Source of the DNA: Pluralibacter sp. UBA7423 | GTDB lineage: Bacteria > Pseudomonadota > Gammaproteobacteria > Enterobacterales > Enterobacteriaceae | Direction: 5' to 3' | Assembly (NCBI GenBank): GCA_002470465.1 | Contig: DKMD01000035.1 | Coordinates: 1-64,000, forward strand | DNA length: 64,000 nucleotides | Shown: positions 9,027 through 18,878 of the stretch, piece after piece | How positions within the stretch are numbered: position 1 is the first letter of the stretch | Layout: each line of letters starts with the position of its first letter | The notes under the pieces: model-generated | Told to the model about the DNA's origin: nothing | The model's database searches: none | What the model saw: the letters and a program-made list of their open reading frames with translations, nothing else | Translations under genes and position numbers: made by a program

Positions 9027-10288
9027 ACAGGTATGCCCAGGGCGCGCTTTCCGTGAACGTTCAAATCGCTAAGCGTAAAACGATCTTCCCATATTGTTTC
9101 ATAATCCTCACGCGGGAAGTCGCCCGGCGAAGCGCCTTTTTCCAGCGCCGCTTTCACCTTCTGCGCATAGGCGAGGTTTTTCTCACACATTGGCGCCGCC
9201 GGAATGTACATCACGTTGCCCCAGCCCTGCTGATCGGTAACCGGGGCAACGGCGTGGATCACGTCGCAGTGCCACCAGACCGAATCACCCGGCTCCAGCG
9301 CCGGAATGGAAGTCAGGGCTTTGACCAGCAGCGGATGCCACCGTTCAGAGATGGGCAGCACGCGGCCGGGTGCCACGCCGCAAAGTTCATCTTCGGGGAC
9401 ATCGTCAAGCAGCGGGCGCAGCAGCACGTAGGCCATGGCCTCCGGAATCGGCACGACGTGCAGCAGTCCTTGATCCCGAATCATTTCTGAAAGCGCCGTC
9501 CAGCCCTGGAAGGTGCGGAAAACAGAACATTTAGTGGTGTTATCCACCGTATACTCTTCCACTTCGGTGCGATGCGCCGCATCCCATGGGTCGAAATGCG
9601 TGAAGTCGCCATTGAACACGTTGGCGAAAACCTTCTGATAAGCAGGCAGCAGCCAGCGCTCAAGCGCTCCGGAATCGGTGTGTGCGCCAAGCCCTTTCGA
9701 CGTGGTGCCCGGCGGTCGGCGGCGGATGCGATCCGGGTAAATGACGCTGACGTCCGGGTCGAACCACTGTTTACCTTCGCTTTCAAAGCGCCACAGGCGA
9801 TTCAGGAACGACTGCACGGTCGCCATTTCCGGACTCTGCCGGGCCTGCATTTGCGCCTGCGACCAGTAGATCGGATAGATCTCCGGGCGTGAGGCCGTCA
9901 GGGTGCCGAAGAAGTTATCGCCCGGCCCTTTGTACACATCGTCAAAGTGGTTGCGATCGAGGTAGTCGAGCATTGAGCGGTCCCAGCCCAGCGCCTGCTC
10001 GCGGGGAAAATGTCCTTTGATCACCGCACAGCCTCTGCGCTTGATCTCCTCACGCTGGGCTTCAGTAATCTTGCCGGCGGCCAGGTCGCTATAAGCAATC
10101 ACTGGCCAGACCGGTTTGCCGCTGGCTTTTAGCGCCTCGATCTGCGCCACGCGGGCTTCAATGTGGGCGGTAAGTTTGTCGAACACGCCCTGCACGTCAC
10201 CAATCTGCGCACGCAGCGCTTGTTTCACTTCGCGGATAGCCGCTTTGTGATCGGCAGGCAGGGTTTCACTGGAACAGGTAAGCGTCAT
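9023..10288 (-). CDS. ybiU: YbiU, DUF1479 protein (Fe/2-oxoglutarate oxygenase fold)
   Basis: A 421-residue homologue of E. coli YbiU, same length. DUF1479 proteins are related to cupin-type Fe(II)/2-oxoglutarate oxygenases. A candidate metal triad is visible: GAHTDSGALERW supplies His and Asp, and WWHCDVIHAVAPV supplies the distal His. No reaction is established. It is convergent with the LacI-type gene, with overlapping stop codons. A palindrome-containing element is centred about 25 bases upstream of its start and recurs upstream of the ybiY/fsaA pair, so co-regulation with the anhydrosugar genes is likely. Confidence 0.92.
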   Translation of the reverse strand: MTLTCSSETLPADHKAAIREVKQALRAQIGDVQGVFDKLTAHIEARVAQIEALKASGKPVWPVIAYSDLAAGKITEAQREEIKRRGCAVIKGHFPREQALGWDRSMLDYLDRNHFDDVYKGPGDNFFGTLTASRPEIYPIYWSQAQMQARQSPEMATVQSFLNRLWRFESEGKQWFDPDVSVIYPDRIRRRPPGTTSKGLGAHTDSGALERWLLPAYQKVFANVFNGDFTHFDPWDAAHRTEVEEYTVDNTTKCSVFRTFQGWTALSEMIRDQGLLHVVPIPEAMAYVLLRPLLDDVPEDELCGVAPGRVLPISERWHPLLVKALTSIPALEPGDSVWWHCDVIHAVAPVTDQQGWGNVMYIPAAPMCEKNLAYAQKVKAALEKGASPGDFPREDYETIWEDRFTLSDLNVHGKRALGIPV

Positions 10289-10303
10289 GATGGACCTCTC
10301 AAT

Positions 10304-10325
10304 CTTTCATTCGAAAGTAATTTAA
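10304..10325 (-). promoter_or_regulatory. Candidate shared operator, copy 1 (ybiU)
   Basis: On the plus strand, CTTTCATTCGAAAG (10304-10317) is an inverted repeat with a four-base centre, followed by TAATTTAA. On the minus strand the whole 22 bases match 14891-14912, upstream of fsaA/ybiY, at 21 of 22 positions. It sits 16 bases before the ybiU start codon. Confidence 0.6.
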
Positions 10326-10362
10326 CTTACATGTGATACTTTAAGTTAAAATTAGGTTAATG

Positions 10363-10378
10363 CAAGTTAAATAACTTG
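10363..10378. promoter_or_regulatory. 16-bp dyad upstream of ybiU
   Basis: CAAGTTA-AA-TAACTTG is a perfect 7-2-7 inverted repeat. A further TTTAACTT/AAGTTAAA pair lies at 10321-10328 and 10343-10350. The stretch TTAAATAACTT is also found within the fsaA-side element, so this may be a second operator for the same regulator. Confidence 0.4.
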
Positions 10379-10410
10379 ATGCTTCTCACGAACCGGAAAG
10401 GGGTTTGAAA

Positions 10411-10500
10411 TGCCTGATGGCGCTGCGCTCATCAGGCCTGTGGAGTATCAGTGCATCAGGGTTTTGTAGGCCGGAAAAGGCCATGCCGCATCCGGCATGG
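10411..10500. repeat. REP/BIME element
   Basis: Two REP-like units: GCCTGATGGCGCTGCGCTC with its inverted arm, and TAGGCCGGAAAAGGCC followed by GCATCCGGCAT. It occupies the end of the ybiV-ybiU spacer. Confidence 0.75.
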
Positions 10501-10511
10501 CATAGAGGGGA

Positions 10512-11321
10512 TCAGAAAGGAGAGGTGCCGTCCAGCACGGCCTGAATCACGTTCAGAGCACCGTCGTGGTTGTTATCGTCCGTCTGGTAACGGGCGATGG
10601 CTTTGATGCTGTCGGCGGCGTTGCTCATGGCGAAAGAGTATTTCACCAGCTGCAGCATTTCGGCATCGTTGCCGCTGTCGCCAATGCCCACGCACTCCTG
10701 CGGTGAGAGCTGCCAGTTTTTCAGCAGGCGGCTGATGCCGTTGGCCTTGTGCAGGCCCGGGATGATCAGATCCACAAAGCCAAAGCCGCTGGTGACGGGC
10801 TTCATTATGCCGTCGAGCGAGACGTGCAGGGCATCAATCAGCTGCGGAATGTCGCTGTCGGGGAGATTCAGTGAGAACTTGAAAAGCTTGTCGTCGATCT
10901 GCTGATAATCCGACACTGGCTTCAGGCGGTGATAGTGCTTCGACATCAGCTTCACAAAGGCTTCCGGCGCTTTGTCGCTGACGTACGCGCTTTCCAGCCC
11001 GCAGGCCACGAAGTTTAGCTGGGGATCTTTGAGCAGCTCGCCGATGACCACCTGAGACTCATGGCGCGTTAGCTCTCCGTGGAACAGCTCTTTGCCGTGC
11101 TGATACACCAAAGCGCCGTTTTCGGCGACGAAAGAAATTTGGTCACGAATTTCAGGGAAGAAGGAGATGAGCTGCCAGTACTGGTTGCCGCTTGCCACAA
11201 CGAATTCAATATCGCGTTGTTTAAGCTGCTGAAACTGCGCCAAAAAGCGTTCACGATGGTACTGCTTGGCATCATTAAGAAAAGTTCCGTCCATATCTGT
11301 GACGATAACTTTAACGGTCAT
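10512..11321 (-). CDS. ybiV: HAD-superfamily sugar phosphatase YbiV
   Basis: A 269-residue Cof-type haloacid dehalogenase phosphatase. E. coli YbiV (271 aa) hydrolyses sugar phosphates in vitro. Motif I is [11 protein letters not shown] (nucleophile Asp and acid Asp), and the later motifs are KPVTSG...HKAN and [12 protein letters not shown]. The start MTVKVIVTD was chosen because GGAG lies seven bases before it and it matches the E. coli N terminus; an upstream frame extension was rejected. A degenerate copy of the element found upstream of ybiU lies about 70 bases upstream. Confidence 0.93.
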   Translation of the reverse strand: MTVKVIVTDMDGTFLNDAKQYHRERFLAQFQQLKQRDIEFVVASGNQYWQLISFFPEIRDQISFVAENGALVYQHGKELFHGELTRHESQVVIGELLKDPQLNFVACGLESAYVSDKAPEAFVKLMSKHYHRLKPVSDYQQIDDKLFKFSLNLPDSDIPQLIDALHVSLDGIMKPVTSGFGFVDLIIPGLHKANGISRLLKNWQLSPQECVGIGDSGNDAEMLQLVKYSFAMSNAADSIKAIARYQTDDNNHDGALNVIQAVLDGTSPF

Positions 11322-11389
11322 ACGAAGGCTCCTGGCGTTAACTGCGTTCAGGAGCATTCTAGTGATAATGTGACGGAAACCTCAAATTT

Positions 11390-11403
11390 ATTTCATTCGT
11401 AAG
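11390..11403. promoter_or_regulatory. Degenerate copy of the ybiU/fsaA element (ybiV)
   Basis: ATTTCATTCGTAAG matches CTTTCATTCGAAAG at 12 of 14 positions and is also followed by T. It lies roughly 70 bases upstream of ybiV, in the position of an operator or upstream site. Confidence 0.35.
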
Positions 11404-11418
11404 TGAAGTGAGGCTTAA

Positions 11419-11498
11419 ATGCCGGGTGGCAGCTTCGCCTTATCCGGCCTACTCACGACCAACGTAGGCCCGGCAAGCGTAGCGCCGCCGGGCATTTA
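11419..11498. repeat. REP/BIME element
   Basis: ATGCCGGGTGGCAGCTTCGCC and, inverted, GTAGCGCCGCCGGGCAT flank a short spacer. It lies just beyond the stop codon of ybiW. Confidence 0.8.
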
Positions 11499-11525
11499 GC
11501 CCGCACGAAACCTGGTTTTTGAGCC

Positions 11526-13958
11526 TTAAAGCGTATGTTCAGTACGAGCGATAATATCGTCCTGAGCATCCGGCGACAGCGCGGTGAAGAATGCTGAATA
11601 GCCCGCCACGCGCACCACCAAATCACGATACTGGTCCGGGTGTTTCTTCGCCTCCAGCAGCGTTTCGCGCGACACGATGTTGTACTGAATGTGCCAGCCT
11701 TTGTGCACTTCGAAGAAGGTGCGCAGCAGCACCATCAGCTTCTGGCGGTCAGAATCATTATCCAGCGTTGCCGGATTGAGCTTCTGGTTCAGCAGTACGC
11801 CGCCGAGAATCGCAGCGGTAGGCAGCTTGCCAACGGAACCGATCACCGCCGTTGGGCCGAGATGATCGGTGCCGGAAGCCGGGCTTGCGCCTTCCGCCAG
11901 CGGCGTATGCGCTTTGCGTCCGTCAGGGGTTGCCATGGTCGCCGCGCCAAACGGTACGTTTGCGGAAATGGAGGACGTCCCTGCGTAGTAGTCGCCGCCA
12001 ATCGGGCCGCGGCCGTGACGTGGGTTGTGGTACTGCTTCAGCTCGTCAATATAGGTCTGATAGGCACGAACCAGCAGGGCATCTACGGCGTCATCGTCGT
12101 TACCGTATTTCGGCGCGCCGTTAATCAGACGCTGGCGCAGCTGTTCGTGGGTCAGGCCCTCGAAGTCGTCGGCAAGCGCGGCGGCAAGCTGCTGCTGCCC
12201 GATAGCCCCCTGCTCAAAGACCAGCTTTTTGACGGCGGCCAGGCTGTTGCCGAGGTTGGCAATCCCCACCTGCAAGCCCGACACCCAGTCATACTTTGCG
12301 CCACCTTGCTTAATGCTTTTCGCCCGTTCGATGCAGTCATCCACCAGCGCCGAACAGAGAATGTCATGCACGTTCTCTTCAAGCATGGTGTCGACAACGT
12401 ACTCAATTTCAATGGACTTGCGGGTGTAGTAGCGAATCTGCGTATCCCAGGAGGCCATGATTTCATCGAAGGTGCTGAAATTGCCCTGCGACAGCGCCTT
12501 GCTCTGCGGCAGGAAGATTTCACCGCTGGTGGCATCGCGTCCGCCTTCCATCGCCGCCAGCATCACGCGGGCGAAGTTGATAAAGCTCATGCCGGTGCAG
12601 CGATAGCCCCATTTGCCGCCGACGGCGGTTTCAATGCAGCCGATAGCTGCATAGTCGTAAGCGTCCTGTTTTTCCACACCGAGCTTAATGAATTCCGGAA
12701 TGACGATTTCATCGTTGTTAAAGGCGGGCATTCCGAAGCCGCAGCGGATCACCTGCACGCAGGCGTCGAGGAAGTCGTTGCTCATGCCCGCGTGGTAACG
12801 CACGCTCAGATTTGGCTGGGTGGAGCGCAGACGACCGCAGGATTCCAGAATTGCATAAGAGAGCGGGTTGACCGCATCCATCGCTTCATCGTTCACCAGC
12901 TTCTGGCCGCCGATGGTGACGTTCTGATACAGCGGGCTGCCGGCGGACGCTTTTGAGTGCGAACCGGAACGGATTTTGTTCACTTCCAGCAGCTTCAGCC
13001 AGCAGGCGTGCAGCAGCTCAATGGCCTGTTCGCGCTGGAGAGAATGGTTCAGCTCCACGTCGCGGCGGTAGAACGGATACAGATACTGGTCCATGCGGCC
13101 AAAGGAAACTGAGTGACCGTTGGACTCAATTTGCAGGATAAGCTGAATAAAGTAGCTGAGCTGTAGCGCCTGCCAGAAGGTTTTTGGCGGTTCGTGGGCG
13201 ATAACATCGCAGTTTTCCGCCATCGCCAGCAGCTCGTCGCGGCGCGCTTCACGAGATTCTTCCGCAGCCATTTTACGTGCCAGATCGGCAAAGCGTGTGA
13301 TATGCAGGCTGACCGCTTCCAGAACGATATCAATGCCTTTCAGGAACTGTTCGCCGTGCAAATCTTCCAGCACGGTCAGGTTAATGCGCGAGCGACGTTC
13401 GGCCACTTTTTCGCGCAGGCCATCGAGCCCTTTTTCCAGCAGCAGTGGGAAGTTCACCGCCAGGTGCGCATCGCCGGAGGTCATATTGCCCTCGGCTTTA
13501 ATGATGCCCGTTGCCAGCAGCGCTTTCTGCTCGTCGGTGAACATGCCATAGCAGCGATCCTGCACGGTCTGACCGTTCCACCACGGGCAGATTTCATGCA
13601 GCACGCGCTTATTTTCTTCGCTCACCGCAAAGCCCGCGCCCGGACGGTCGGCAAGGTCGTCGATCTCTTTTTCAATCCAGCTGACGGTATATTCCGGGAA
13701 TATCGGCGCGGCGCGCACTTCGCTGGCCTGGTTGCCGATGATCAGCTCATCGTGTTTGATCCAGATGGTGCGTTCCGCCAGATGGTGAGCCAGCGCCAGC
13801 GCACGGCGTACCGGAATCGGTTTATCCATATTCTGCTGGTAAACGGTGGTGTAATGACGGGCGCGCTCGGTGCAGACCGGCGGCTTAACGATGTGAATCA
13901 GTGCGTTTTTATGCGCCTTGATGCGGTCGGTCAGTTTATCAAGAATCAGAGTGGTCAT
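11526..13958 (-). CDS. ybiW: Glycyl radical enzyme YbiW (1,5-anhydroglucitol-6-phosphate lyase)
   Basis: An 810-residue glycyl radical enzyme, the length of E. coli YbiW. The radical loop is RVAGYSAFF with Gly786, and the thiyl residue is Cys441 in AAIGCIETAVGG, with Glu443 two positions on. This GCxE pattern is that of C-O lyases/dehydratases, not of true pyruvate formate-lyase, which has adjacent cysteines. Published E. coli work (from memory) assigns YbiW to ring-opening of 1,5-anhydroglucitol-6-phosphate, giving 1-deoxyfructose-6-phosphate, which FsaA then cleaves. It lies four bases downstream of its activase ybiY, with fsaA divergent beyond, so the pathway set is intact. The older name 'pyruvate formate lyase 3' is misleading. 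Confidence 0.93.
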   Translation of the reverse strand: MTTLILDKLTDRIKAHKNALIHIVKPPVCTERARHYTTVYQQNMDKPIPVRRALALAHHLAERTIWIKHDELIIGNQASEVRAAPIFPEYTVSWIEKEIDDLADRPGAGFAVSEENKRVLHEICPWWNGQTVQDRCYGMFTDEQKALLATGIIKAEGNMTSGDAHLAVNFPLLLEKGLDGLREKVAERRSRINLTVLEDLHGEQFLKGIDIVLEAVSLHITRFADLARKMAAEESREARRDELLAMAENCDVIAHEPPKTFWQALQLSYFIQLILQIESNGHSVSFGRMDQYLYPFYRRDVELNHSLQREQAIELLHACWLKLLEVNKIRSGSHSKASAGSPLYQNVTIGGQKLVNDEAMDAVNPLSYAILESCGRLRSTQPNLSVRYHAGMSNDFLDACVQVIRCGFGMPAFNNDEIVIPEFIKLGVEKQDAYDYAAIGCIETAVGGKWGYRCTGMSFINFARVMLAAMEGGRDATSGEIFLPQSKALSQGNFSTFDEIMASWDTQIRYYTRKSIEIEYVVDTMLEENVHDILCSALVDDCIERAKSIKQGGAKYDWVSGLQVGIANLGNSLAAVKKLVFEQGAIGQQQLAAALADDFEGLTHEQLRQRLINGAPKYGNDDDAVDALLVRAYQTYIDELKQYHNPRHGRGPIGGDYYAGTSSISANVPFGAATMATPDGRKAHTPLAEGASPASGTDHLGPTAVIGSVGKLPTAAILGGVLLNQKLNPATLDNDSDRQKLMVLLRTFFEVHKGWHIQYNIVSRETLLEAKKHPDQYRDLVVRVAGYSAFFTALSPDAQDDIIARTEHTL

Positions 13959-13962
13959 CGTA

Positions 13963-14862
13963 TTATCCTCGTAGGGTCGCAGTCAGCCCTTTTTCCCGGG
14001 CCGTTTGCTGGGCAAAATCCAGCAGTTCCGGGGCATCGAGCGGCTTGTCGGGAGCAGAGTAGGGTACGCCGAGCAGGCTGTACTTATTCATGCCGAGCGT
14101 GTGGTACGGTAAGAAGTGGATGTCGCTGACGTGGAGTTGGTCAGCGGCGAAGTCGGTTATGGCCTTGATTGAGGCTTCATCGGCGTTGAAACCCTGAATC
14201 AGCGGCACGCGAATGGTCATCTTTTTACCCGCTGCCGCGAGGCGCTTGAGGTTATCCATTACGCGTTTTGCGGAGCCGTCAGTCCATTGCCGGAACTTAT
14301 CGGTATCAACATGCTTGAGGTCAGCAAGGAACAGATCGATATACGGCAGGGCAGGTTCGATGTATTTCCACGGTACGTGCAGGCAGGTTTCTACCGCCGT
14401 ATGAATGCCCTGCTCGTGGCTGGTTTTCAGCAGCGAGAGCACCAGCTCCGGGTTCATAAAAGGTTCGCCGCCGGAGAGGGTCAGGCCGCCGCCGCTGCGA
14501 TCGTAGAAAGGTTTGTCACGCAGCACGGTCGTCATAATGTCGTCCACGCTTTTGACTTCACCGCAGACGGTGAGCGCCTGAGTCGGGCAGCAGCCATTCA
14601 GCGCGTTCAACTGCGGCTGTTCAAGTCTTTCGCGATGAATAATGAGGCCATTCAGCGTACGTTCGATAACGCCGGGGGCAGCCTGCTGGCAGAGATCGCA
14701 GCCGTCGAGGCATAGACGCGCATCAAACAGCAGATCCTGCGTGCGGGCACGGCTTTCCGGGTTCTGACACCAGCGGCAGCCGAGCGAGCAGCCTTTCATA
14801 AAGACAACGGTGCGAATACCGGGGCCATCATGGGTCGAGTAGCGCTGAATGTTGAAGATCAT
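13963..14862 (-). CDS. ybiY: Glycyl radical enzyme activase YbiY
   Basis: Radical SAM activase of 299 residues that installs the glycyl radical on its partner. The N terminus has the SAM-cluster motif [15 protein letters not shown], and two further cysteine clusters ([11 protein letters not shown] and [12 protein letters not shown]) form a ferredoxin-like insert for extra iron-sulfur clusters, as usual in this subfamily. GGEPFMNPE is the SAM-binding glycine motif. The start [15 protein letters not shown] has GAGG six bases upstream and matches E. coli. It is co-transcribed with ybiW, whose ribosome site lies at the end of ybiY. Confidence 0.94.
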   Translation of the reverse strand: MIFNIQRYSTHDGPGIRTVVFMKGCSLGCRWCQNPESRARTQDLLFDARLCLDGCDLCQQAAPGVIERTLNGLIIHRERLEQPQLNALNGCCPTQALTVCGEVKSVDDIMTTVLRDKPFYDRSGGGLTLSGGEPFMNPELVLSLLKTSHEQGIHTAVETCLHVPWKYIEPALPYIDLFLADLKHVDTDKFRQWTDGSAKRVMDNLKRLAAAGKKMTIRVPLIQGFNADEASIKAITDFAADQLHVSDIHFLPYHTLGMNKYSLLGVPYSAPDKPLDAPELLDFAQQTAREKGLTATLRG

Positions 14863-14890
14863 AATTCGCCTCTTTGCTTTCGTGTAAAGA

Positions 14891-14912
14891 TTAAATAACT
14901 TTCGAATGAAAG
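14891..14912 (+). promoter_or_regulatory. Candidate shared operator, copy 2 (ybiY/fsaA)
   Basis: CTTTCGAATGAAAG (14899-14912) preceded by TTAAATAA. It is the reverse complement of the ybiU element with one mismatch in 22 bases. Located 29 bases upstream of ybiY and 84 upstream of fsaA, it could serve both divergent promoters. Confidence 0.6.
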
Positions 14913-14996
14913 TGATTTTGACGTGAATCAACAAAGCGCGCGGTTGCGGCGTGGTAGTCTTAAAGCATGCAGAACCTCACATTTTAAGGAACCGGT

Positions 14997-15659
14997 ATGG
15001 AACTCTATCTGGATACATCTGATGCTGCCGCGGTCAAAAAGCTGGCGCGCGTTTTCCCACTGGCGGGCGTGACAACGAATCCGAGCATTGTGGCGGCAGG
15101 CAAAAAGCCGCTCGAAACGCTGCTGCCTGAATTGCAGGACGCGCTCGGCGGGCAGGGGCGTTTATTCGCCCAGGTGATGGCGAACACGGCTGAAGGAATG
15201 GTGAGCGATGCGCGTAAGCTGCGCAGCATCATCGCTGATCTGGTGGTTAAAGTACCGGTAACGGCCGAAGGTTTAGCGGCAATTAAGATGCTGAAAGCCG
15301 AAGGGATCCCGACGCTCGGTACGGCGGTTTACGGCGCAGCGCAGGGGATGCTGGCGGCGCTGGCTGGTGCTGAGTATGTGGCACCTTATGTGAACCGCAT
15401 TGATGCGCAGGGCGGCAGCGGTATTCGTAGCGTGGAAGAGTTACAGCAGCTGCTGGAACTGCATGCCCCGGAATCAAAAGTGCTGGCCGCGAGCTTCAAA
15501 ACGCCGCGTCAGGCGCTGGACTGTCTGCTGGTGGGCTGTCAGTCCATCACGCTGCCGCTGGACGTTGCTCAGCAGTTTATCGCCTCACCGGCGGTGGATG
15601 CCGCTATCGACAAGTTTGAACAGGACTGGATGGGGGCGTTTGGGCGGTCTTCTCTGTAA
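14997..15659 (+). CDS. fsaA: Fructose-6-phosphate aldolase FsaA
   Basis: Class I aldolase of the transaldolase family, 220 residues. The Schiff-base lysine is Lys85 in LVVKVPVT. It cleaves fructose-6-phosphate to dihydroxyacetone and glyceraldehyde-3-phosphate; with 1-deoxyfructose-6-phosphate from YbiW it would yield hydroxyacetone and glyceraldehyde-3-phosphate. The start follows AAGGA in AAGGAACCGGT. It is divergent from ybiYW with the shared candidate operator between them. The N terminus MELYLDTSD is that of E. coli FsaA. Confidence 0.96.
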   Translation: MELYLDTSDAAAVKKLARVFPLAGVTTNPSIVAAGKKPLETLLPELQDALGGQGRLFAQVMANTAEGMVSDARKLRSIIADLVVKVPVTAEGLAAIKMLKAEGIPTLGTAVYGAAQGMLAALAGAEYVAPYVNRIDAQGGSGIRSVEELQQLLELHAPESKVLAASFKTPRQALDCLLVGCQSITLPLDVAQQFIASPAVDAAIDKFEQDWMGAFGRSSL

Positions 15660-15663
15660 AAAT

Positions 15664-15745
15664 TGCCCGGTGGCGGCTTTGCCTTACCGGGCCTACAGAC
15701 TGTCTGGGATCTCGTAGGCCCGGTAAGCGTAGCGCCACCGGGCAA
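15664..15745. repeat. REP/BIME element
   Basis: TGCCCGGTGGCGGCTTTGCC and the inverse GTAGCGCCACCGGGCA with internal CGGGCCTACA/TGTAGGCCCG-like arms. It separates convergent fsaA and moeB and may act in transcript end formation. Confidence 0.82.
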
Positions 15746-15750
15746 CAATC

Positions 15751-16506
15751 TCACGTGCGACTACAAACCTCACACCCTGCAAACCGCATCAGCTTCATCT
15801 CCCGGAACTGGCAGGTCATCGCGTCATACATCACGATTTTCCCGGCGGCAGGCGTGCCGTATGTCGTGAGCAGCTTGATGGCCTCCATTGCCTGAAGGGA
15901 ACCGATAACGCCGACCAGCGGAGCCATCACTCCAGCCTCCACGCAGGTGAGGGCGTTTTCGCCGAACAGGCGGCTCAGGCAGCGATAACAGGGTTCATCC
16001 GGCTGATAGGTAAACACGCTGATTTGCCCTTCCATGCGAATGGCGGCGCCGGACACCAGCGGCGTTTTATGCGTAAAACAGCCTGCGTTGAGCTGATTGC
16101 GGATCGCCACGTTATCGGTGCAGTCGAGCACCAGATCGTGCGCAGCAATTTGCTCACGTAAAGCAGCTTCATCAAGCTGAGCGTCGATACAGGTGAACTG
16201 CACGTGCGGGTTGATGCATTCAAGCGCCTCGCGGGCCGAGATCACCTTCGGCTGGTCGATTGTCACATCGCTGTGCAGCGTCTGGCGTTGCAGATTTGAA
16301 AGCGACACCGTATCGAAATCGAGCAGCGTCATCTGCCCGACGCCCGCCGCTACCAGATACTGCGCAGCCGCGCAGCCGAGGCCGCCAAGCCCGACGACCA
16401 GCACTCGCGAAGCTTTCAGCTTCTCCTGACCGTCAAAGTCGAAACCACGAAGCACAATTTGCCGGTTGTAGCGCAGCGTCTCCGCATCGCTCAGCTCCAC
16501 GCTCAT
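15751..16506 (-). CDS. moeB: Molybdopterin-synthase adenylyltransferase MoeB
   Basis: E1-like enzyme of 251 residues that adenylates the C terminus of MoaD before sulfur transfer in molybdenum cofactor synthesis. The nucleotide-binding glycine motif is VVGLGGLGCAAAQYL. DCTDN is the conserved catalytic segment. Zinc cysteines are in CYRCL and, near the C terminus, CEVC. Its ATG overlaps the stop of moeA (TAATG), indicating translational coupling as in E. coli. Confidence 0.96.
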   Translation of the reverse strand: MSVELSDAETLRYNRQIVLRGFDFDGQEKLKASRVLVVGLGGLGCAAAQYLVAAGVGQMTLLDFDTVSLSNLQRQTLHSDVTIDQPKVISAREALECINPHVQFTCIDAQLDEAALREQIAAHDLVLDCTDNVAIRNQLNAGCFTHKTPLVSGAAIRMEGQISVFTYQPDEPCYRCLSRLFGENALTCVEAGVMAPLVGVIGSLQAMEAIKLLTTYGTPAAGKIVMYDAMTCQFREMKLMRFAGCEVCSRT

Positions 16507-17741
16507 TACAGCCCTCCGAACAGCGCGTTAAACGGCTCCACGTCAACCCATTCACCGGCATCAACGTGGCCGCGGTCGCGCTCAAGCACGATGAAGCAGT
16601 TGCCCTGACTGAAGGAGCTGAAGATATGTGAGCCCTGATGGCCGGTGGTCGCTACGGTCAAATCGCCGTTCTCATCGCGCGTCAGCATGCCACGCTGGAA
16701 GTCGAGGCGGCCCGGCGATTTTTTCAGGCGCGTTGAGGTGCGAACGCGCAGACGTGGCGGCAGGCCTGAAGCGGGATTACCGCCCAGTTTTGCCAGCAGC
16801 GGCTGCACCAGCTGATAGAACGTCAGCGCCGCAGAGACAGGATTGCCCGGCAGGCCACAGAACCAGCTGTGGCTCAGTTTACCGAAGGCAAAGGGTTTGC
16901 CGGGCTTGATGGCAAGCTTCCAGAAGGCGATTTCACCAAGCTCATCAAGAATAGTTTTGGTGTAATCCGCTTCGCCCACGGAGACGCCGCCGGAGCTGAT
17001 AACCACGTCCGCTTTGCTGTCGGCTTCGATAAACGCCGCCCGCAGCTTGTTCTGATCGTCCGGAATAATCCCGAGGTTGATCACTTCGCAGCCGAGCTGT
17101 TCCAGCATCAGATGAACGGCAAGGCGGTTAGTGTCATAAATTTGCCCCGCAGCCAGCGGCTCACCGGGTAATTTAAGCTCATCGCCGGTGGAGAACACCG
17201 CCACGCGCACTTTGCGTACCACGTCTACATTGGCGATACCCAATGACGCTAACACGGGGAGTTCGGCAACTGTCAGGCGTGTACCACGCGGGAATACTGC
17301 ATGGCCTGCGCGAATATCTTCCCCGCACAGGCGAATGTTCTGGCCAGCTTTGACGCTGGCGGTGAAACGCACGCCGTCGTCGGTCTGTTCGGTTTCTTCC
17401 TGCATCACCACGGCCTCACAGCCTGGCGGCACCGGCGCACCGGTCATGATCCGCACGCAGGTGCCCGCAGGCCATTCGCCTTCGAAGGGCTGTCCGGCAA
17501 AGGCTTTTCCGGCGACTCTCAGCGGCTTGCCTTCGGCCAGATCGGCCAGACGTACGGCGTAGCCGTCCATCGCTGAGTTATCAAAGCCCGGGACGTCGAG
17601 CGGCGACACCACATCTTCGGCGGTAATACGGCCGAAAGCCTGCACCAGCGGCAGCGTTTCGCTGGCGTTCAGCGGGGAAATACGGTCCAGCATCTCGTTA
17701 AGCGCCACGTCGAGCGGCATGAGTCCGGCGTTAAAATCCAT
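16506..17741 (-). CDS. moeA: Molybdopterin molybdotransferase MoeA
   Basis: A 411-residue MoeA that inserts molybdate into adenylylated molybdopterin. Conserved segments are [41 protein letters not shown] and the molybdate-binding [12 protein letters not shown]. The C-terminal beta-barrel domain begins near residue 330. It is the first gene of the moeAB operon. The region upstream (17742-17939) is AT-rich and presumably holds the moeA promoter and that of the divergent iaaA. Confidence 0.96.
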   Translation of the reverse strand: MDFNAGLMPLDVALNEMLDRISPLNASETLPLVQAFGRITAEDVVSPLDVPGFDNSAMDGYAVRLADLAEGKPLRVAGKAFAGQPFEGEWPAGTCVRIMTGAPVPPGCEAVVMQEETEQTDDGVRFTASVKAGQNIRLCGEDIRAGHAVFPRGTRLTVAELPVLASLGIANVDVVRKVRVAVFSTGDELKLPGEPLAAGQIYDTNRLAVHLMLEQLGCEVINLGIIPDDQNKLRAAFIEADSKADVVISSGGVSVGEADYTKTILDELGEIAFWKLAIKPGKPFAFGKLSHSWFCGLPGNPVSAALTFYQLVQPLLAKLGGNPASGLPPRLRVRTSTRLKKSPGRLDFQRGMLTRDENGDLTVATTGHQGSHIFSSFSQGNCFIVLERDRGHVDAGEWVDVEPFNALFGGL

Positions 17742-17939
17742 TACTACACTCCTGCGACAAATCGTCTGATGCGCCCATTATGGCAGAAAAGCGCGCCAGA
17801 CTGTACGGTGATGGTCAGCAGGCCTTTACAGCACCGACGACGCTTTCTATATTCAAAAATCATATAAAATAATCGTCAATATGATGATATTTATACCCTA
17901 AATAGAAAAAGCATTCCGTCAGATGAAGGGAAGGGCGCA

Positions 17940-18878
17940 ATGAGTAACGCAGTGATCGCCATTCATGGCGGTGCCGGGGCCATTTCCCGTACCAGCCTGT
18001 CGCCAGAGCGCGAGAAAGAGTATGTAGAAGCGCTCGCTTTCATCGTGGAAACGGGCCAGCACATGCTGGAGCAGGGCGCAAGCGCGCTGGACGTAGTCAC
18101 CGAAGCCGTTCGCCTGCTTGAAGAGTGTCCGCTGTTTAACGCCGGGATTGGGGCCGTATTCACCGCCGATGAAACACACGAACTGGATGCCTGCGTGATG
18201 GATGGCTATTCGCTGCACGCCGGAGCGGTGGCTGGCGTGAAGCACTTGCGCAATCCTGTGCTTGCCGCCCGCCTGGTGCTGGAACAGAGTCCGCATGTTT
18301 TGCTGATGGGGGAAGGCGCCGAGCGTTTTGCCGCGGATCGCGGTATGGCGCGCGTCAACAACGATCTGTTTTCTACACCTGAACGGCTGGCGCAGCTGCG
18401 TCAGGCCCAGGCGGCGGGGGAAACGCAGCTCGATCACAGCGCCGCGCCGCTTGATGAACAAACTAAAATGGGCACCGTCGGCGCGGTAGCGCGCGATCTG
18501 GCGGGGAATCTGGCTGCCGCGACCTCCACCGGCGGCATGACCAACAAACTGCCGGGGCGCGTAGGCGACAGCCCGCTGCCCGGCGCGGGTTGCTATGCCA
18601 ACAACGCCAGCGTTGCGGTCTCCTGCACCGGGACGGGTGAAGTCTTTATGCGCACTTTGGCGGCCTACGACATCTCCGCCTTGATGGAATACAGCGATTT
18701 AAGCCTTCATGACGCCTGCGAGCGCGTGGTGATGGAAAAACTGCCTACGCTCGGCGGCAGCGGTGGCCTGATTGCCGTTGACCGCGAAGGCAACGTGGCG
18801 CTGCCGTTTAACAGCGAAGGGATGTACCGCGCTTACGCTTATGCGGGCGATACCTCAAGCGTGGGGATTTACCGCTGA
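17940..18878 (+). CDS. iaaA: Isoaspartyl peptidase / L-asparaginase IaaA
   Basis: N-terminal nucleophile hydrolase of 312 residues. The precursor self-cleaves before Thr179 in [12 protein letters not shown] to give alpha and beta chains; Thr179 is then the nucleophile. [22 protein letters not shown] is the substrate-binding segment. It releases isoaspartyl residues from peptides and hydrolyses asparagine. The start ATG follows GGAAGGG. Its TGA overlaps the ATG of gsiA (TGATG), so it heads the glutathione import operon as in E. coli. Confidence 0.95.
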   Translation: MSNAVIAIHGGAGAISRTSLSPEREKEYVEALAFIVETGQHMLEQGASALDVVTEAVRLLEECPLFNAGIGAVFTADETHELDACVMDGYSLHAGAVAGVKHLRNPVLAARLVLEQSPHVLLMGEGAERFAADRGMARVNNDLFSTPERLAQLRQAQAAGETQLDHSAAPLDEQTKMGTVGAVARDLAGNLAAATSTGGMTNKLPGRVGDSPLPGAGCYANNASVAVSCTGTGEVFMRTLAAYDISALMEYSDLSLHDACERVVMEKLPTLGGSGGLIAVDREGNVALPFNSEGMYRAYAYAGDTSSVGIYR

